Of a stretch of 36,025 nt of DNA, positions 16,621-24,749 are shown piece by piece. A model generated the notes under the pieces. It saw nothing but the letters and a program-made list of their open reading frames with translations. It ran no database searches and had not been told where the DNA came from. Where the stretch lies: contig JAPYNU010000068.1 of the NCBI GenBank assembly GCA_028283245.1, positions 1 to 36,025 of the forward strand, in the 5' to 3' direction. The position numbers and the translations under genes were made by a program. This DNA is from Candidatus Aldehydirespirator catecholifindens. GTDB taxonomy: Bacteria > Actinomycetota > Acidimicrobiia > Acidimicrobiales > Aldehydirespiratoraceae. Position 1 is the first letter of the stretch. Each line of letters opens with the position of its first letter.

Positions 16621-18666
16621 TCATCCAGACGCGCCGTTGCGCGTTTGGCGGTGAGTGCTTTGAGTGGCAGACGCTTTGACAGCAGCTTGTGTGGGCGACA
16701 TTTTGAGTTGCTCTAAGGTTTCGAGTTCTGCCAGTGCTGTCTCCCATTTTGTTAGCAGGCTCGCTGCTCGTTCAGCAGCTTCGGTGTGCGCTTCGGCTAA
16801 GGCATGCACCTCCTCAGGTCGGGCGTAAATCTCAGGATCACTGAGCTGGCGACGCAACTCGCTCACTTCGGTGTCTGCGGCTTCCCAAGCCTGTTCAAGT
16901 TTGGCGACTTGTCGGCGCAGCTTGCTAGTAGCAGCGCGGGCTTCAGCATTCGCTCGGCGTTGCTGGGCCCGATCAGCAGCCGATCCAGATTTCGCAGCCT
17001 CGGTCGTGCTGTTGCGTCTGTGAGTTTGCGCTGCTGATTCGTTGGAGATTTGCGGGCTGCCAGCGGTCGGGTTTTGTGGCTGCGGGAACAGAACCGACTC
17101 GTCGGCACCGAGACGCCAAACAGCGCTTCCGTTGCGGACTTCGATCAAAGCATCCGCTACCGCTCTTATCAGATGCCGGTCGTGGGTTACCAGTAGCACA
17201 GTGCCCCGATAAGCGCAAAGAGCGTCTTCAAGAATGTCGCAACTCGGCAGGTCAAGATGGTTGGTGGGTTCGTCAAGCACCAGCAGGTTTGCTGGTTCAA
17301 CCATCAGCCGTGCCAAAGCCAGCCTGGTGCGTTCACCACCAGAAAGTTCGCCAACGCGCCGGTCGGCGCTGTCGCCACCGAAACCGAACGCTCCCAGCAG
17401 GGTGCGAAGATTGCGTCCGCCCGCATCAATGCCTTCGGAGAACACTTCGATGGCGCGCCGGGCACCGTCTAGTTCGTCGGCCTGATGCTGCCCGAACGCA
17501 GCCACACGCACGTTGGCACCGAGTCGCACGCTGCCTGTCGCAGGCTTCAGCTCACCTAGGAGCAGTTTTAGCAACGTGGTCTTGCCAGCACCGTTGGGTC
17601 CCACAAGAGCCACTGTTTGACCGCGCTCTACCGCTAAGGACACCCCTGAAAGCACCGGCTGGCCGTCGTTGTATCCAACGGCAGCATCGTCAAGTTCGGC
17701 TACTACACGGCTTGATCGTGGCGGGGTCGGAAAGGCGAAGCGGGCGGCCAAATCCGACCGACTGGGTGTTTCGATCCTTTCGAGCTTCTGCAGGGTTTTG
17801 ACCCTGCTTTGCACCTGTCTGGCTTTGGTGGCCTTGTAACGGAAGCGTTCGATGAACCGCTCGACTCGTGCTACCTCTCGGGCTTGGCGGGTTGCAGCCT
17901 CCTCAATGCGTGCTAGTCGTTCGTTTCGTGCCACAACGAACTCAGCGAAACCGCCTTCGTAGCTGTGGGTTGTGCCTGATGATAGCTCGACGATCCGATC
18001 CGCGACTGCGTCAATGAAGTCACGGTCATGGCTCACAAACAGAATGCAGCCCGTCCAGTTTTTGAGCTGCCGCTCCAGCCACGACATTGAGTCAATGTCG
18101 AGATGGTTGGTGGGCTCATCCAGCAAAAGAACGTCGGGTTCCGACACCAGTAACCGGGCTAGAGCTGCTCTCATTTTCCATCCACCAGACAGTTCCCTCA
18201 CAGCACGGTTCGAGTCGCTAGCCGTGAAACCGAGCCCGTTGAGCGCTTTAGCGGCTTTGGATTCGAGGCTGTAACCACCAAGTTGCTCAAACTGGGATTG
18301 CGCCTCGCCGTAGCGTGCGACTAGCTCATCGTTTGGAGCTTCGGTGAGTTGGCGTTCAAGGTCAGCAAGAGTCTGAGACAGTTGCAACAGTTTCTTAGCA
18401 CCCGAGATTACATGCTGCCCGACGGTGCTTTCGGACACATCTCTTAGGTCTTGTGGCAAATAGCCGACCTGTATGTCTCGGGGTTTGCTGACCGTGCCAG
18501 TGTCCGGCTCGCACAGGCCAGCCATGATCTCTAGCAGGGTCGTTTTGCCGGTGCCGTTGCCACCCACGAGCGCAGTGCAGCGCCCCGGCGACAGCTGCAA
18601 GCTCACGTCACTAAAAAGCTGTCGAGCGCCGTATGCCTTAGCAAGCCCCGATGTGGTGAGAGTCAC
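16621..18666 (-). CDS. ABC-F family ATPase (Uup/EttA-like ribosome-associated factor)
   Basis: A 681-residue soluble protein with two ATPase domains and no membrane segments. Domain 1 has Walker A GGNGTGKT (35-42), LSGG (159-162) and [11 protein letters not shown] (180-190); domain 2 has GPNGAGKT (356-363), LSGGE (441-445) and LDEPTNHLD. The linker (about 245-300) is Arg/Lys-rich and helical, as in factors that enter the ribosomal E site. A charged coiled coil (about 575-660) follows domain 2, as in Uup. Likely role: translation or ribosome rescue; antibiotic resistance by ribosome protection is possible but not indicated. Starts at GTG 18666, probably leaderless. Confidence 0.88.
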   Translation of the reverse strand: MTLTTSGLAKAYGARQLFSDVSLQLSPGRCTALVGGNGTGKTTLLEIMAGLCEPDTGTVSKPRDIQVGYLPQDLRDVSESTVGQHVISGAKKLLQLSQTLADLERQLTEAPNDELVARYGEAQSQFEQLGGYSLESKAAKALNGLGFTASDSNRAVRELSGGWKMRAALARLLVSEPDVLLLDEPTNHLDIDSMSWLERQLKNWTGCILFVSHDRDFIDAVADRIVELSSGTTHSYEGGFAEFVVARNERLARIEEAATRQAREVARVERFIERFRYKATKARQVQSRVKTLQKLERIETPSRSDLAARFAFPTPPRSSRVVAELDDAAVGYNDGQPVLSGVSLAVERGQTVALVGPNGAGKTTLLKLLLGELKPATGSVRLGANVRVAAFGQHQADELDGARRAIEVFSEGIDAGGRNLRTLLGAFGFGGDSADRRVGELSGGERTRLALARLMVEPANLLVLDEPTNHLDLPSCDILEDALCAYRGTVLLVTHDRHLIRAVADALIEVRNGSAVWRLGADESVLFPQPQNPTAGSPQISNESAAQTHRRNSTTEAAKSGSAADRAQQRRANAEARAATSKLRRQVAKLEQAWEAADTEVSELRRQLSDPEIYARPEEVHALAEAHTEAAERAASLLTKWETALAELETLEQLKMSPTQAAVKASATQSTHRQTRNGASG

Positions 18667-18672
18667 CGTGCA

Positions 18673-18678
18673 ACGCTA
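18673..18678 (-). promoter_or_regulatory. Candidate leaderless -10 element (TAGCGT) for the ABC-F gene
   Basis: On the minus strand TAGCGT is followed by six bases and then GTG 18666. The pattern TANNNT-N6-start matches leaderless actinobacterial promoters, and no ribosome-binding site is present. Confidence 0.45.
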
Positions 18679-18736
18679 TGCCCGATTGGCACCGTCGTTG
18701 CCCGTCTCACAGCCAGCGCAGAGCGCTCGATCCGAG

Positions 18737-18750
18737 GGTTAGTCGAAGGC
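18737..18750. repeat. Left copy of a 14-bp direct repeat flanking the HicBA-like locus
   Basis: GGTTAGTCGAAGGC here is identical to 19257-19270, exactly 520 bases away. The pair brackets the toxin-antitoxin genes. The other copy forms the last codons and stop of sufU, so this copy looks like a duplicated insertion or attachment site. Confidence 0.75.
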
Positions 18751-18760
18751 TTTCGTTTGT

Positions 18761-18766
18761 TAGAGT
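18761..18766 (+). promoter_or_regulatory. Candidate -10 element (TAGAGT) for the antitoxin gene
   Basis: TAGAGT fits TANNNT and lies 20 bases before the antitoxin ATG. A possible but weak -35 (TTAGTC, 18739-18744) would lie inside the left direct repeat. Confidence 0.3.
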
Positions 18767-18786
18767 GCCTCTATGGAAGGTGTTTG

Positions 18787-19008
18787 ATGTCCGAATCGTC
18801 TGAAATCATTTTTGAGGTCAGCGAGGACCAAGCCGATGGAAGCTTCTCCGCCGAAGCTGTGGGATACGGCATCCACACCGAAGGTGCCACGGCGGACGAG
18901 GTTCGAAGCAACATCCAAGAGGCAGTCGATTGCTACTTTGATGACTACTCTTCGCGCCCCGGCATCATTCGCCTTCACTTCATTCGCGAAGAAGTCCTGA
19001 TGTCGTGA
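18787..19008 (+). CDS. HicB-like antitoxin
   Basis: A 73-residue acidic protein from ATG 18787, six bases after GGAAGG (18775-18780). The pattern EIIFEVSEDQADGSFSAEA (6-24), then GIHTEGATADEVRSNIQEAV, then a short tail ending IRLHFIREEVL is the single-domain HicB-like fold that partners HicA toxins (relatives are often mislabelled as 2-oxoisovalerate dehydrogenase subunits). It has no added DNA-binding domain that I can see. It would bind and block the toxin encoded next; its TGA overlaps the toxin GTG (GTGA), the usual co-translated arrangement. The frame is intact. Confidence 0.78.
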   Translation: MSESSEIIFEVSEDQADGSFSAEAVGYGIHTEGATADEVRSNIQEAVDCYFDDYSSRPGIIRLHFIREEVLMS

Positions 19009-19250
19009 GGTTGCCGCGCGATGTGCGTGGCGAGGATCTGGTACGAGTTCTCAGGTCCTTGGGTTACCGCCCTACACGGCAGCGCGGTTCGCATGTTCGA
19101 TTGACGACCTAGGTCAATGGAGAGCACCACGAAGTCATTCCGATGCATAATCCGATAAGGGTGAAGACACTTTCGGGCATTCTCAAGAGCGTGGCATCCC
19201 ATCACGGCTTGAGTGTCGAAGAATTGCTGGTGCGACTAGATCTGCGATAG
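19005..19250 (+). pseudogene. HicA-like mRNA interferase toxin interrupted by an in-frame TAG
   Basis: GTG 19005 opens an 82-codon frame (81 residues if read through). The first 35 codons read RLPRDVRGEDLVRVLRSLGY and then RPTRQRGSHVRLTT, with the catalytic His in GSH. Codon 36 (19110-19112) is TAG. The same frame continues VNGEHHEVIPMHNPIRVKTL and then SGILKSVASHHGLSVEELL to a TAG at 19248-19250, matching the rest of the HicA fold. From memory, relatives have Gln at the interrupted position (RLTTQxNGEHH), so one C-to-T change in CAG explains it. TAG is an ordinary stop in neighbouring genes (cupin, receptor, aminotransferase), so recoding is unlikely. The toxin is probably dead, unless nonsense suppression or sequencing error intervenes. 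Confidence 0.8.
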
Positions 19251-19256
19251 TGCCCA

Positions 19257-19270
19257 GGTTAGTCGAAGGC
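19257..19270. repeat. Right copy of the 14-bp direct repeat, within the 3' end of sufU
   Basis: On the minus strand this reads GCCTTCGACTAACC, encoding the last residues of SufU (Ala-Phe-Asp-stop) plus two bases. It starts seven bases beyond the toxin remnant's final TAG. A copy in a gene's 3' end is typical of site-specific insertion. Confidence 0.75.
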
Positions 19271-19747
19271 CTGTTCTAGGGCATCCACTAAAGTGTTCCA
19301 CGACAATGTGGCGCACTTGATGCGCACTGGGAACTTCACCACGCCACGCAGCGCCTCCAGATCACCGAGCTTCACGCCGTTCTGGCTGTCGTCAGCGGGT
19401 TCGTCTTCGTCAAGGTCGTCTCCACTGCCACCAATCCCGCTGCCGTGAATCGACATCATGTGTTTGAATGCTCGCACTAGCCGCCTCGCCTCTAGCACGG
19501 TGCGACCCTTCACAGCAGTTGACATCATTGAAGCCGAAGACTGGCTTATTGAGCATCCCTGACCACCGGTAGACAAATCAACGATGACACCGTCACGCAC
19601 TTCGAGATAGACCACGATCTCATCACCGCAAAGCGGGTTGAATCCCACTGCCTGCACAGCTGGCGGCACTTCTAGTTCGCCGCGGTTGCGTGGATTTCGG
19701 TAATGGTCAAGAATGATCTCGCGGTAGAGGTCTTCTAATCCAGCCAC
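19259..19747 (-). CDS. sufU: SufU-type iron-sulfur cluster assembly protein
   Basis: A 162-residue product from GTG 19747, preceded by GGGAG seven bases upstream and giving the canonical start AGLEDLYREIILDHYRNPRN. An earlier ATG (19810) would overlap sufS by 38 bases and adds unmatched residues. Three cysteines and an aspartate of the zinc/sulfur-acceptor site are present: NPLCGDE (Cys40, Asp42), GQGCSIS (Cys65) and IKCATLSW (Cys145). SufU takes persulfide from SufS in Gram-positive and actinobacterial SUF systems. An acidic insert (about 109-122, DDLDEDEPADD) lies before the third cysteine. The gene follows sufS by 25 bases and its last codons form one copy of the 14-bp repeat. Confidence 0.88.
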   Translation of the reverse strand: MAGLEDLYREIILDHYRNPRNRGELEVPPAVQAVGFNPLCGDEIVVYLEVRDGVIVDLSTGGQGCSISQSSASMMSTAVKGRTVLEARRLVRAFKHMMSIHGSGIGGSGDDLDEDEPADDSQNGVKLGDLEALRGVVKFPVRIKCATLSWNTLVDALEQAFD

Positions 19748-19772
19748 GAATTTGCTCCCATAAACGGCAAGC

Positions 19773-21025
<1,253 letters not shown>

Positions 21026-21029
<4 letters not shown>

Positions 21030-21793
21030 GACTGGATGCCCTCGTAACGTTCGTAGCCTTCGCGTTCGAGCCGGTCTGCTAGTTCAGGGCCGCCGCTGTC
21101 GATGATGCGACCATCAAGCAGCACATGCACCCGGTCGGGTTCCAGCCCTGAAGTGAGTATCCGCTGAAAATGCGTTATCGCCAGCACACCCAGAGCAGGG
21201 CGCTCAGCACGCACTGCCTGCAAGCCGCCAGCGACGATACGCAGTGCGTCAATGTCAAGGCCTGTATCAGTTTCGTCAAGGATCGCCATGTCAGGCTCTA
21301 GCACCGCCATCTGCAGAATCTCGTTGCGTTTCTTCTCGCCGCCGGAGAACTTTTCATTGAGATGTCGCTCCATCAAAGCGGAATCTATTGAGAGCTTCTC
21401 CATCCACTCCACCATGGTCATGTAGGTCTCGATAGAACTCACGTCGGTGCCTTTGCGCTCTTGCAGAGCCTGAGTCAAAAAATTGCGAACCGACACACCG
21501 GGTATCTCCTGGGGATACTGAAAAGCCAGGAACATGCCTGCTTTGCCGCGCACCTCTGGTGGCCAGTCGGTGACATCGTCGCCTTTGAAACGGATTGAGC
21601 CTTCCGTAACTTCGAACTCGGGGCTTCCCAGCAGCGCAGCAGCCAGAGTAGATTTGCCTGATCCGTTGGGTCCCATCAAGGCGTGAGTTTCGCCAGCTTC
21701 GACCACTAGGTCCACACCGCGCAGAATTTTCACTTCGCCGTCAGCGGTGGACACATGCAAGCCGTTGATCTCAAAGAGTGGTGCGTCGGGCAC
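21026..21793 (-). CDS. sufC: Fe-S cluster assembly ATPase SufC
   Basis: A 255-residue ABC-type ATPase. Walker A GPNGSGKS is at 41-48, FSGGEKKRNEI at 149-159, and the Walker B region ILDETDTGLDIDAL has the ETDTGLD sequence characteristic of SufC. It normally works in a SufBCD scaffold complex, but neither sufB nor sufD is adjacent: the gene is first in a sufC-sufS-sufU operon and is divergent from an acyl-CoA dehydrogenase gene. Starts at GTG 21793 with a leaderless-type promoter pattern. Confidence 0.93.
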
Positions 21794-21799
21794 GGTGAA

Positions 21800-21805
21800 A
21801 TCCTA
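21800..21805 (-). promoter_or_regulatory. Candidate leaderless -10 element (TAGGAT) for sufCSU
   Basis: On the minus strand TAGGAT is followed by six bases (TTCACC) and GTG 21793, the same TANNNT-N6-GTG geometry seen at the ABC-F and helicase genes. No ribosome-binding site is visible. Confidence 0.5.
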
Positions 21806-21931
21806 CGGCGTGCAGCGGTAACTACAGCGTCTGCCTATCGGGCGGCGTGGCTGAACTTGCTGTAAGCGCTAGCTTGTCGCTCAGCAGCAGATGCATGTGC
21901 AGGTCTGCGCGCAATCGAAAGGAGGGTTCAC

Positions 21932-23047
21932 ATGAATTTTGCCTTCACCGACGAGCAAGAGCAACTCAGAGAGTTCGTGAGCGGGTTCTTGGCGGAAAAG
22001 TCACCCGAATCCGTGGTGCGCCAACAGATGGACACCGAAAAAGGCTTCGATCCTGAGGTCTGGGCTCAGCTCTGCGAGCAGCTCGGACTGACCGCTTTGG
22101 CGATCCCCGAAGCTTACGGTGGTCAGGGTTTCAGCTGTGTTGAGCAGGTGGTGGTGCTTGAAGAAATGGGCAAAGCGCTGCTTTGTGCGCCGTTTTTTTC
22201 CTCTGCGGTGCTGGCTGCCAACACGCTGCTGCATTGCGACGACGAAACCGCTAAGCAGGCTCATTTGCCGACTATCGCATCGGGTGAAACCCGAGCGACG
22301 CTGGCCTTCACCGAACAGAATGGACGCTGGGACGAGCCTGGAATAACTATGGCAGCTACGCCTGAAGGAGACTCTTGGCGTTTAGACGGTGTGAAGATGT
22401 ATGTGCTTGACGGCCACACCGCCGACCTGATTTTGGTGGCGGCTCGCAGTTCGAACGGAGTGTCGTTGTTCAGCGTGGACGCAGCTGCCGATGGGCTTAC
22501 CCGCAGCGCCTTGTCAACCATGGACCAGACCCGCAAGCAAGCCAAACTCACCTTCGACGGAGTCAAAGCCACGCTGATCGGCACCGAGGGGCAGGGTTGG
22601 CCGGTGCTTGAAACAGTGCTTGATCTGGCTGCAGTGGCTTTGGCAGCTGAGCAGGTGGGTGGCGCTCAGCAGTGCCTAGACATGTCGGTTGAATACGCCA
22701 AGGTTCGCGTGCAGTTCGGGCGCCCGATCGGTTCGTTTCAGGCAATCAAACACAAGTGCGCCGACATGCTTTTGGAGGTTGAGTCCGCCAAATCGGCTGC
22801 CTACTACGCAGCATGGTGCGCTGCCGAAATGAACGATGAGCTGCCTCAAGCGGCTTCGTTGGCTAAGAGCTACTGCTCAGAGGCTTATTTCCATGCCGCT
22901 GCTGAGAACATACAGATCCACGGCGGCATTGGCTTCACCTGGGAGCACCCGGCGCATCTGTATTACAAGCGGGCCAAAAGCTCAGAGTTGCTGTTCGGTG
23001 ATCCTTCCTATCACCGTGAACTGCTGGCGCAGCGAATCGGTTTGTGA
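21932..23047 (+). CDS. Acyl-CoA dehydrogenase family flavoprotein
   Basis: A 371-residue FAD enzyme that oxidises an acyl-CoA thioester to its 2,3-enoyl form. The N-terminal helical domain begins FAFTDEQEQLREFVSGFL; the middle strand domain has ATLAFTEQNGRWDEP; the C-terminal helical domain has EQVGGAQQCLDMSVEYAKVR and VQFGRPIGSFQAIKHKCADM, and ends with IHGGIGFTWEHPAHLYYKRA (residues 329-348), a strong family mark. Length and architecture match the group found in actinobacterial steroid, fatty-acid and branched-acid degradation operons; the substrate is not predictable. The start has an excellent ribosome-binding site, AAAGGAGG at 21918-21925. Confidence 0.9.
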   Translation: MNFAFTDEQEQLREFVSGFLAEKSPESVVRQQMDTEKGFDPEVWAQLCEQLGLTALAIPEAYGGQGFSCVEQVVVLEEMGKALLCAPFFSSAVLAANTLLHCDDETAKQAHLPTIASGETRATLAFTEQNGRWDEPGITMAATPEGDSWRLDGVKMYVLDGHTADLILVAARSSNGVSLFSVDAAADGLTRSALSTMDQTRKQAKLTFDGVKATLIGTEGQGWPVLETVLDLAAVALAAEQVGGAQQCLDMSVEYAKVRVQFGRPIGSFQAIKHKCADMLLEVESAKSAAYYAAWCAAEMNDELPQAASLAKSYCSEAYFHAAAENIQIHGGIGFTWEHPAHLYYKRAKSSELLFGDPSYHRELLAQRIGL

Positions 23048-23100
23048 TTCGGGCCGGGCGGTGACTCCAGAGTTTTGCGCCTGAAAGAGCAACCACTGAA

Positions 23101-23556
23101 GTGATCTGGCTTTTTGCGGCGGTTGGGCTGGTAGCGGTAGTGGCGATCGCTTTCGTGTCGGTAGGCATCGCTGTCGGCGGACTCGAAGCTGAAACCGCGC
23201 CAGCGGTCTACCGCTACTCCGATGCCGTTGACTTTGTTGCTGAGCAACTGCCCGAAGAGGTGACCGCCAGAGTCAGCCACAGCGATGTCGGCAAAGTGCT
23301 GCGCTGGCATCTTGACTGGTTCGCTGAGGTAGGTCTCGCCACTGATCATGGCATCCAGCTGGGAGATCCAGCGGTCGCAATAGGTGAGGTTGCCGTGATT
23401 GACAGCGACGCTGCCTGCGACGCTGTCGTGGCACGCTCGTTGCGTGAATCAGGCCCAGATCCTGTGGATGTGGTTTGCATTCTTGAAGCTCAGCTCGCAT
23501 ACCTTTCACAAATCGGAGCGCTCAGCGCTGGAGGCCCTGACACCCATCAAAGCTGA
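23101..23556 (+). CDS. Small membrane-anchored protein of unknown function
   Basis: A 151-residue protein from GTG 23101. One N-terminal membrane helix (residues 2-26) is followed by a soluble acidic domain of about 120 residues. Within it, SDAVDFVAEQLPEEVTARVS (40-59), LRWHLDWFAEVGLAT (67-81) and a tail around CILEAQLAYLSQIGAL look conserved. I have the impression that similar proteins are common next to actinobacterial acyl-CoA dehydrogenases, but cannot verify it. It starts 53 bases after the dehydrogenase and is probably co-transcribed. Function unknown. Confidence 0.7.
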   Translation: MIWLFAAVGLVAVVAIAFVSVGIAVGGLEAETAPAVYRYSDAVDFVAEQLPEEVTARVSHSDVGKVLRWHLDWFAEVGLATDHGIQLGDPAVAIGEVAVIDSDAACDAVVARSLRESGPDPVDVVCILEAQLAYLSQIGALSAGGPDTHQS

Positions 23557-23621
23557 GGGTGCTTGGATTGCTGGCTCTGATGTGGTTGACTAATACCACC
23601 AAGAGAAAGGAGGTGGTCCAA

Positions 23622-23666
23622 CTGAGTGCTAAACGCAATGTGACCTTGGAGGTGGCTGGCCGCTAG
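23622..23666 (+). CDS. Possible 14-codon minigene with near-perfect ribosome-binding site
   Basis: AAAGGAGG (23606-23613) is followed eight bases later by CTG, opening a 14-codon frame (M/L SAKRNVTLEVAGR) that ends in TAG at 23664-23666. A GTG at 23626 in another frame gives only five codons. CTG starts are rare, so expression is uncertain. The frame overlaps the first arm of a set of competing hairpins, as a leader peptide would. Confidence 0.3.
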   Translation: MSAKRNVTLEVAGR

Positions 23667-23710
23667 CTACGGCAAGCTGGACCTACTGGCGAATCCCCGC
23701 CAGCTCCACC
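23651..23710 (+). promoter_or_regulatory. Attenuator-like set of mutually exclusive hairpins
   Basis: The segment CCAGCTCCACC (23700-23710) can pair with GGTGGCTGG (23651-23659, two-base bulge) or with AGCTGG (23675-23680). A compact hairpin CTGGCG/CGCCAG (23686-23691 with 23698-23703, six-base loop) competes with both. The first arm lies inside the possible 23622-23666 minigene, so a ribosome could choose among the folds. No T-run follows. Function is inferred only from geometry. Confidence 0.35.
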
Positions 23711-23834
23711 CCCAGAAATGAGTCGCCGGACCTTGTCACATCTGGCACAGCAGCAGAACTTGACAGTTTGATATTGCTGGCAGGGATGCTGCTACAAAAT
23801 GGCTCGCCTGGGATTTTCCGGCAAACATCTATGT

Positions 23835-23867
23835 CAGCGGGGCGAACTGTTGCAGTTCGCCCCGCTG
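23835..23867. terminator. Perfect 15-bp inverted repeat with 3-base loop
   Basis: CAGCGGGGCGAACTG (23835-23849) and CAGTTCGCCCCGCTG (23853-23867) are exact complements around TTG. It lies about 280 bases after the upstream gene and 96 before the hydrolase gene. No T-run follows on either strand, so a U-less terminator, an RNA-stability element or a protein-binding palindrome are all possible. Confidence 0.6.
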
Positions 23868-23963
23868 GCGCGTGGAGGCTGCGTGCTGTCGTTGCAGCTT
23901 CTACGCAGCGAAACAGTGGCTATCTGAGCTAGTGCGAAACCGCTTGCGGGTAAGGCGACTACC

Positions 23964-24749
23964 GTGCAAGACATGGACAGACGCTTCGTTGTCGACTCCA
24001 ACGAACTCACCGCTCACCTCGTCCACCCGTTGCAAGCCCCGGCACGACGACCTGCTGTGGTGATAGTCCACGGCTTCCCTTCTGAGCCGGGTGGCGGAAT
24101 CAACTCCACTGGGACGATCCCTGCTCTAGTTGAACAGATAGTGCTCGAAACGGGTTTCACAGCTTTGGGCTACGCCTCTAGGGGGGTGGGCGACTCTCAA
24201 GGCGATTTTTCACTTGATGGCTGGCGGCGTGATCTCTCCGGCGCGATTGACTATCTGGAGAGCGAAGTTGACTGTGACGGCATCTGGCTTGTTGGTTTCG
24301 GCACAGGGGGAGCTTTGGCCGTGGTAGTGGCTAGCCGTGATCAACGGGTACGGGGCGTGGCTTCGTTGGCTGCCCCCGCCGACTTCGAAGACTGGGCACG
24401 CAACCCTCGCAAGCTACTGCTATGGGCACGAGAAGTTGGTGTGGTGCGAGACCCTAATTTTCCTTCCAAATTCGACCGCTGGGCTGCAGAGTTGCGCGCC
24501 TTGCGTGCCGTGAAAGCTGCTGAGTTTTTGGGCAACCGCTCCTTGCTGGTATTGCACGGCAGCGACGATGAAACTGTCCCTGTTTTTGATGCCCGTGTCA
24601 TCGCTGACGCTCACCCAAGTGCCGACTTGCGGATCATCGCCGGGGCTTCGCATCACCTGCGCCATGACCCGCGTGCTGTGGCGGTGCTGCTGGGATGGCT
24701 CGAACGTCAGCGCTCTTCGCTAAAGACAGTCAGTGCAGCAGATAGCTAG
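23964..24749 (+). CDS. Alpha/beta-hydrolase-fold protein lacking the nucleophilic serine
   Basis: A 261-residue protein. AVVIVHGFPSEPGGG (31-45) is the oxyanion-loop region of the fold, LGYASRGVGDSQGDF (68-82) follows, LLVLHGSDDETVPV (194-207) carries the acid Asp, and GASHHLRHD (227-235) carries the His. The nucleophile elbow, normally GxSxG, reads VGFGTGG (110-116): Gly113 replaces the serine. It may be a non-catalytic member or use a different mechanism. GTG 23964 has AAGG eight bases upstream; ATG 23973 is the alternative. The stop overlaps the convergent kinase stop inside the palindrome GCTAGC. Confidence 0.75.
   Translation: MQDMDRRFVVDSNELTAHLVHPLQAPARRPAVVIVHGFPSEPGGGINSTGTIPALVEQIVLETGFTALGYASRGVGDSQGDFSLDGWRRDLSGAIDYLESEVDCDGIWLVGFGTGGALAVVVASRDQRVRGVASLAAPADFEDWARNPRKLLLWAREVGVVRDPNFPSKFDRWAAELRALRAVKAAEFLGNRSLLVLHGSDDETVPVFDARVIADAHPSADLRIIAGASHHLRHDPRAVAVLLGWLERQRSSLKTVSAADS

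Larger units (their letters stand above)
23557..23963. other. 407-base intergenic region with structured elements
   Basis: It contains a strong Shine-Dalgarno-like sequence (AAAGGAGG, 23606-23613), a possible short leader frame, competing hairpins at 23651-23710 and a perfect 15-bp hairpin at 23835-23867, annotated separately. I see no longer conserved protein, tRNA or known riboswitch. The segment 23868-23963 before the hydrolase gene shows nothing recognisable apart from AAGG eight bases before GTG 23964. Confidence 0.5.

Noticed and set aside
19110..19112. TAG read as an amino acid (stop-codon reassignment)
   Set aside because: Several intact genes here (cupin, receptor, aminotransferase, pstC, pstS) end in TAG at the family-expected C-terminus.
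23686..23710. tRNA or tmRNA 3' end (hairpin followed by AGCTCCACC)
   Set aside because: The loop lacks TTCGA/TTCAA, no acceptor partner or tmRNA 5' end is found upstream, and no CCA end follows.
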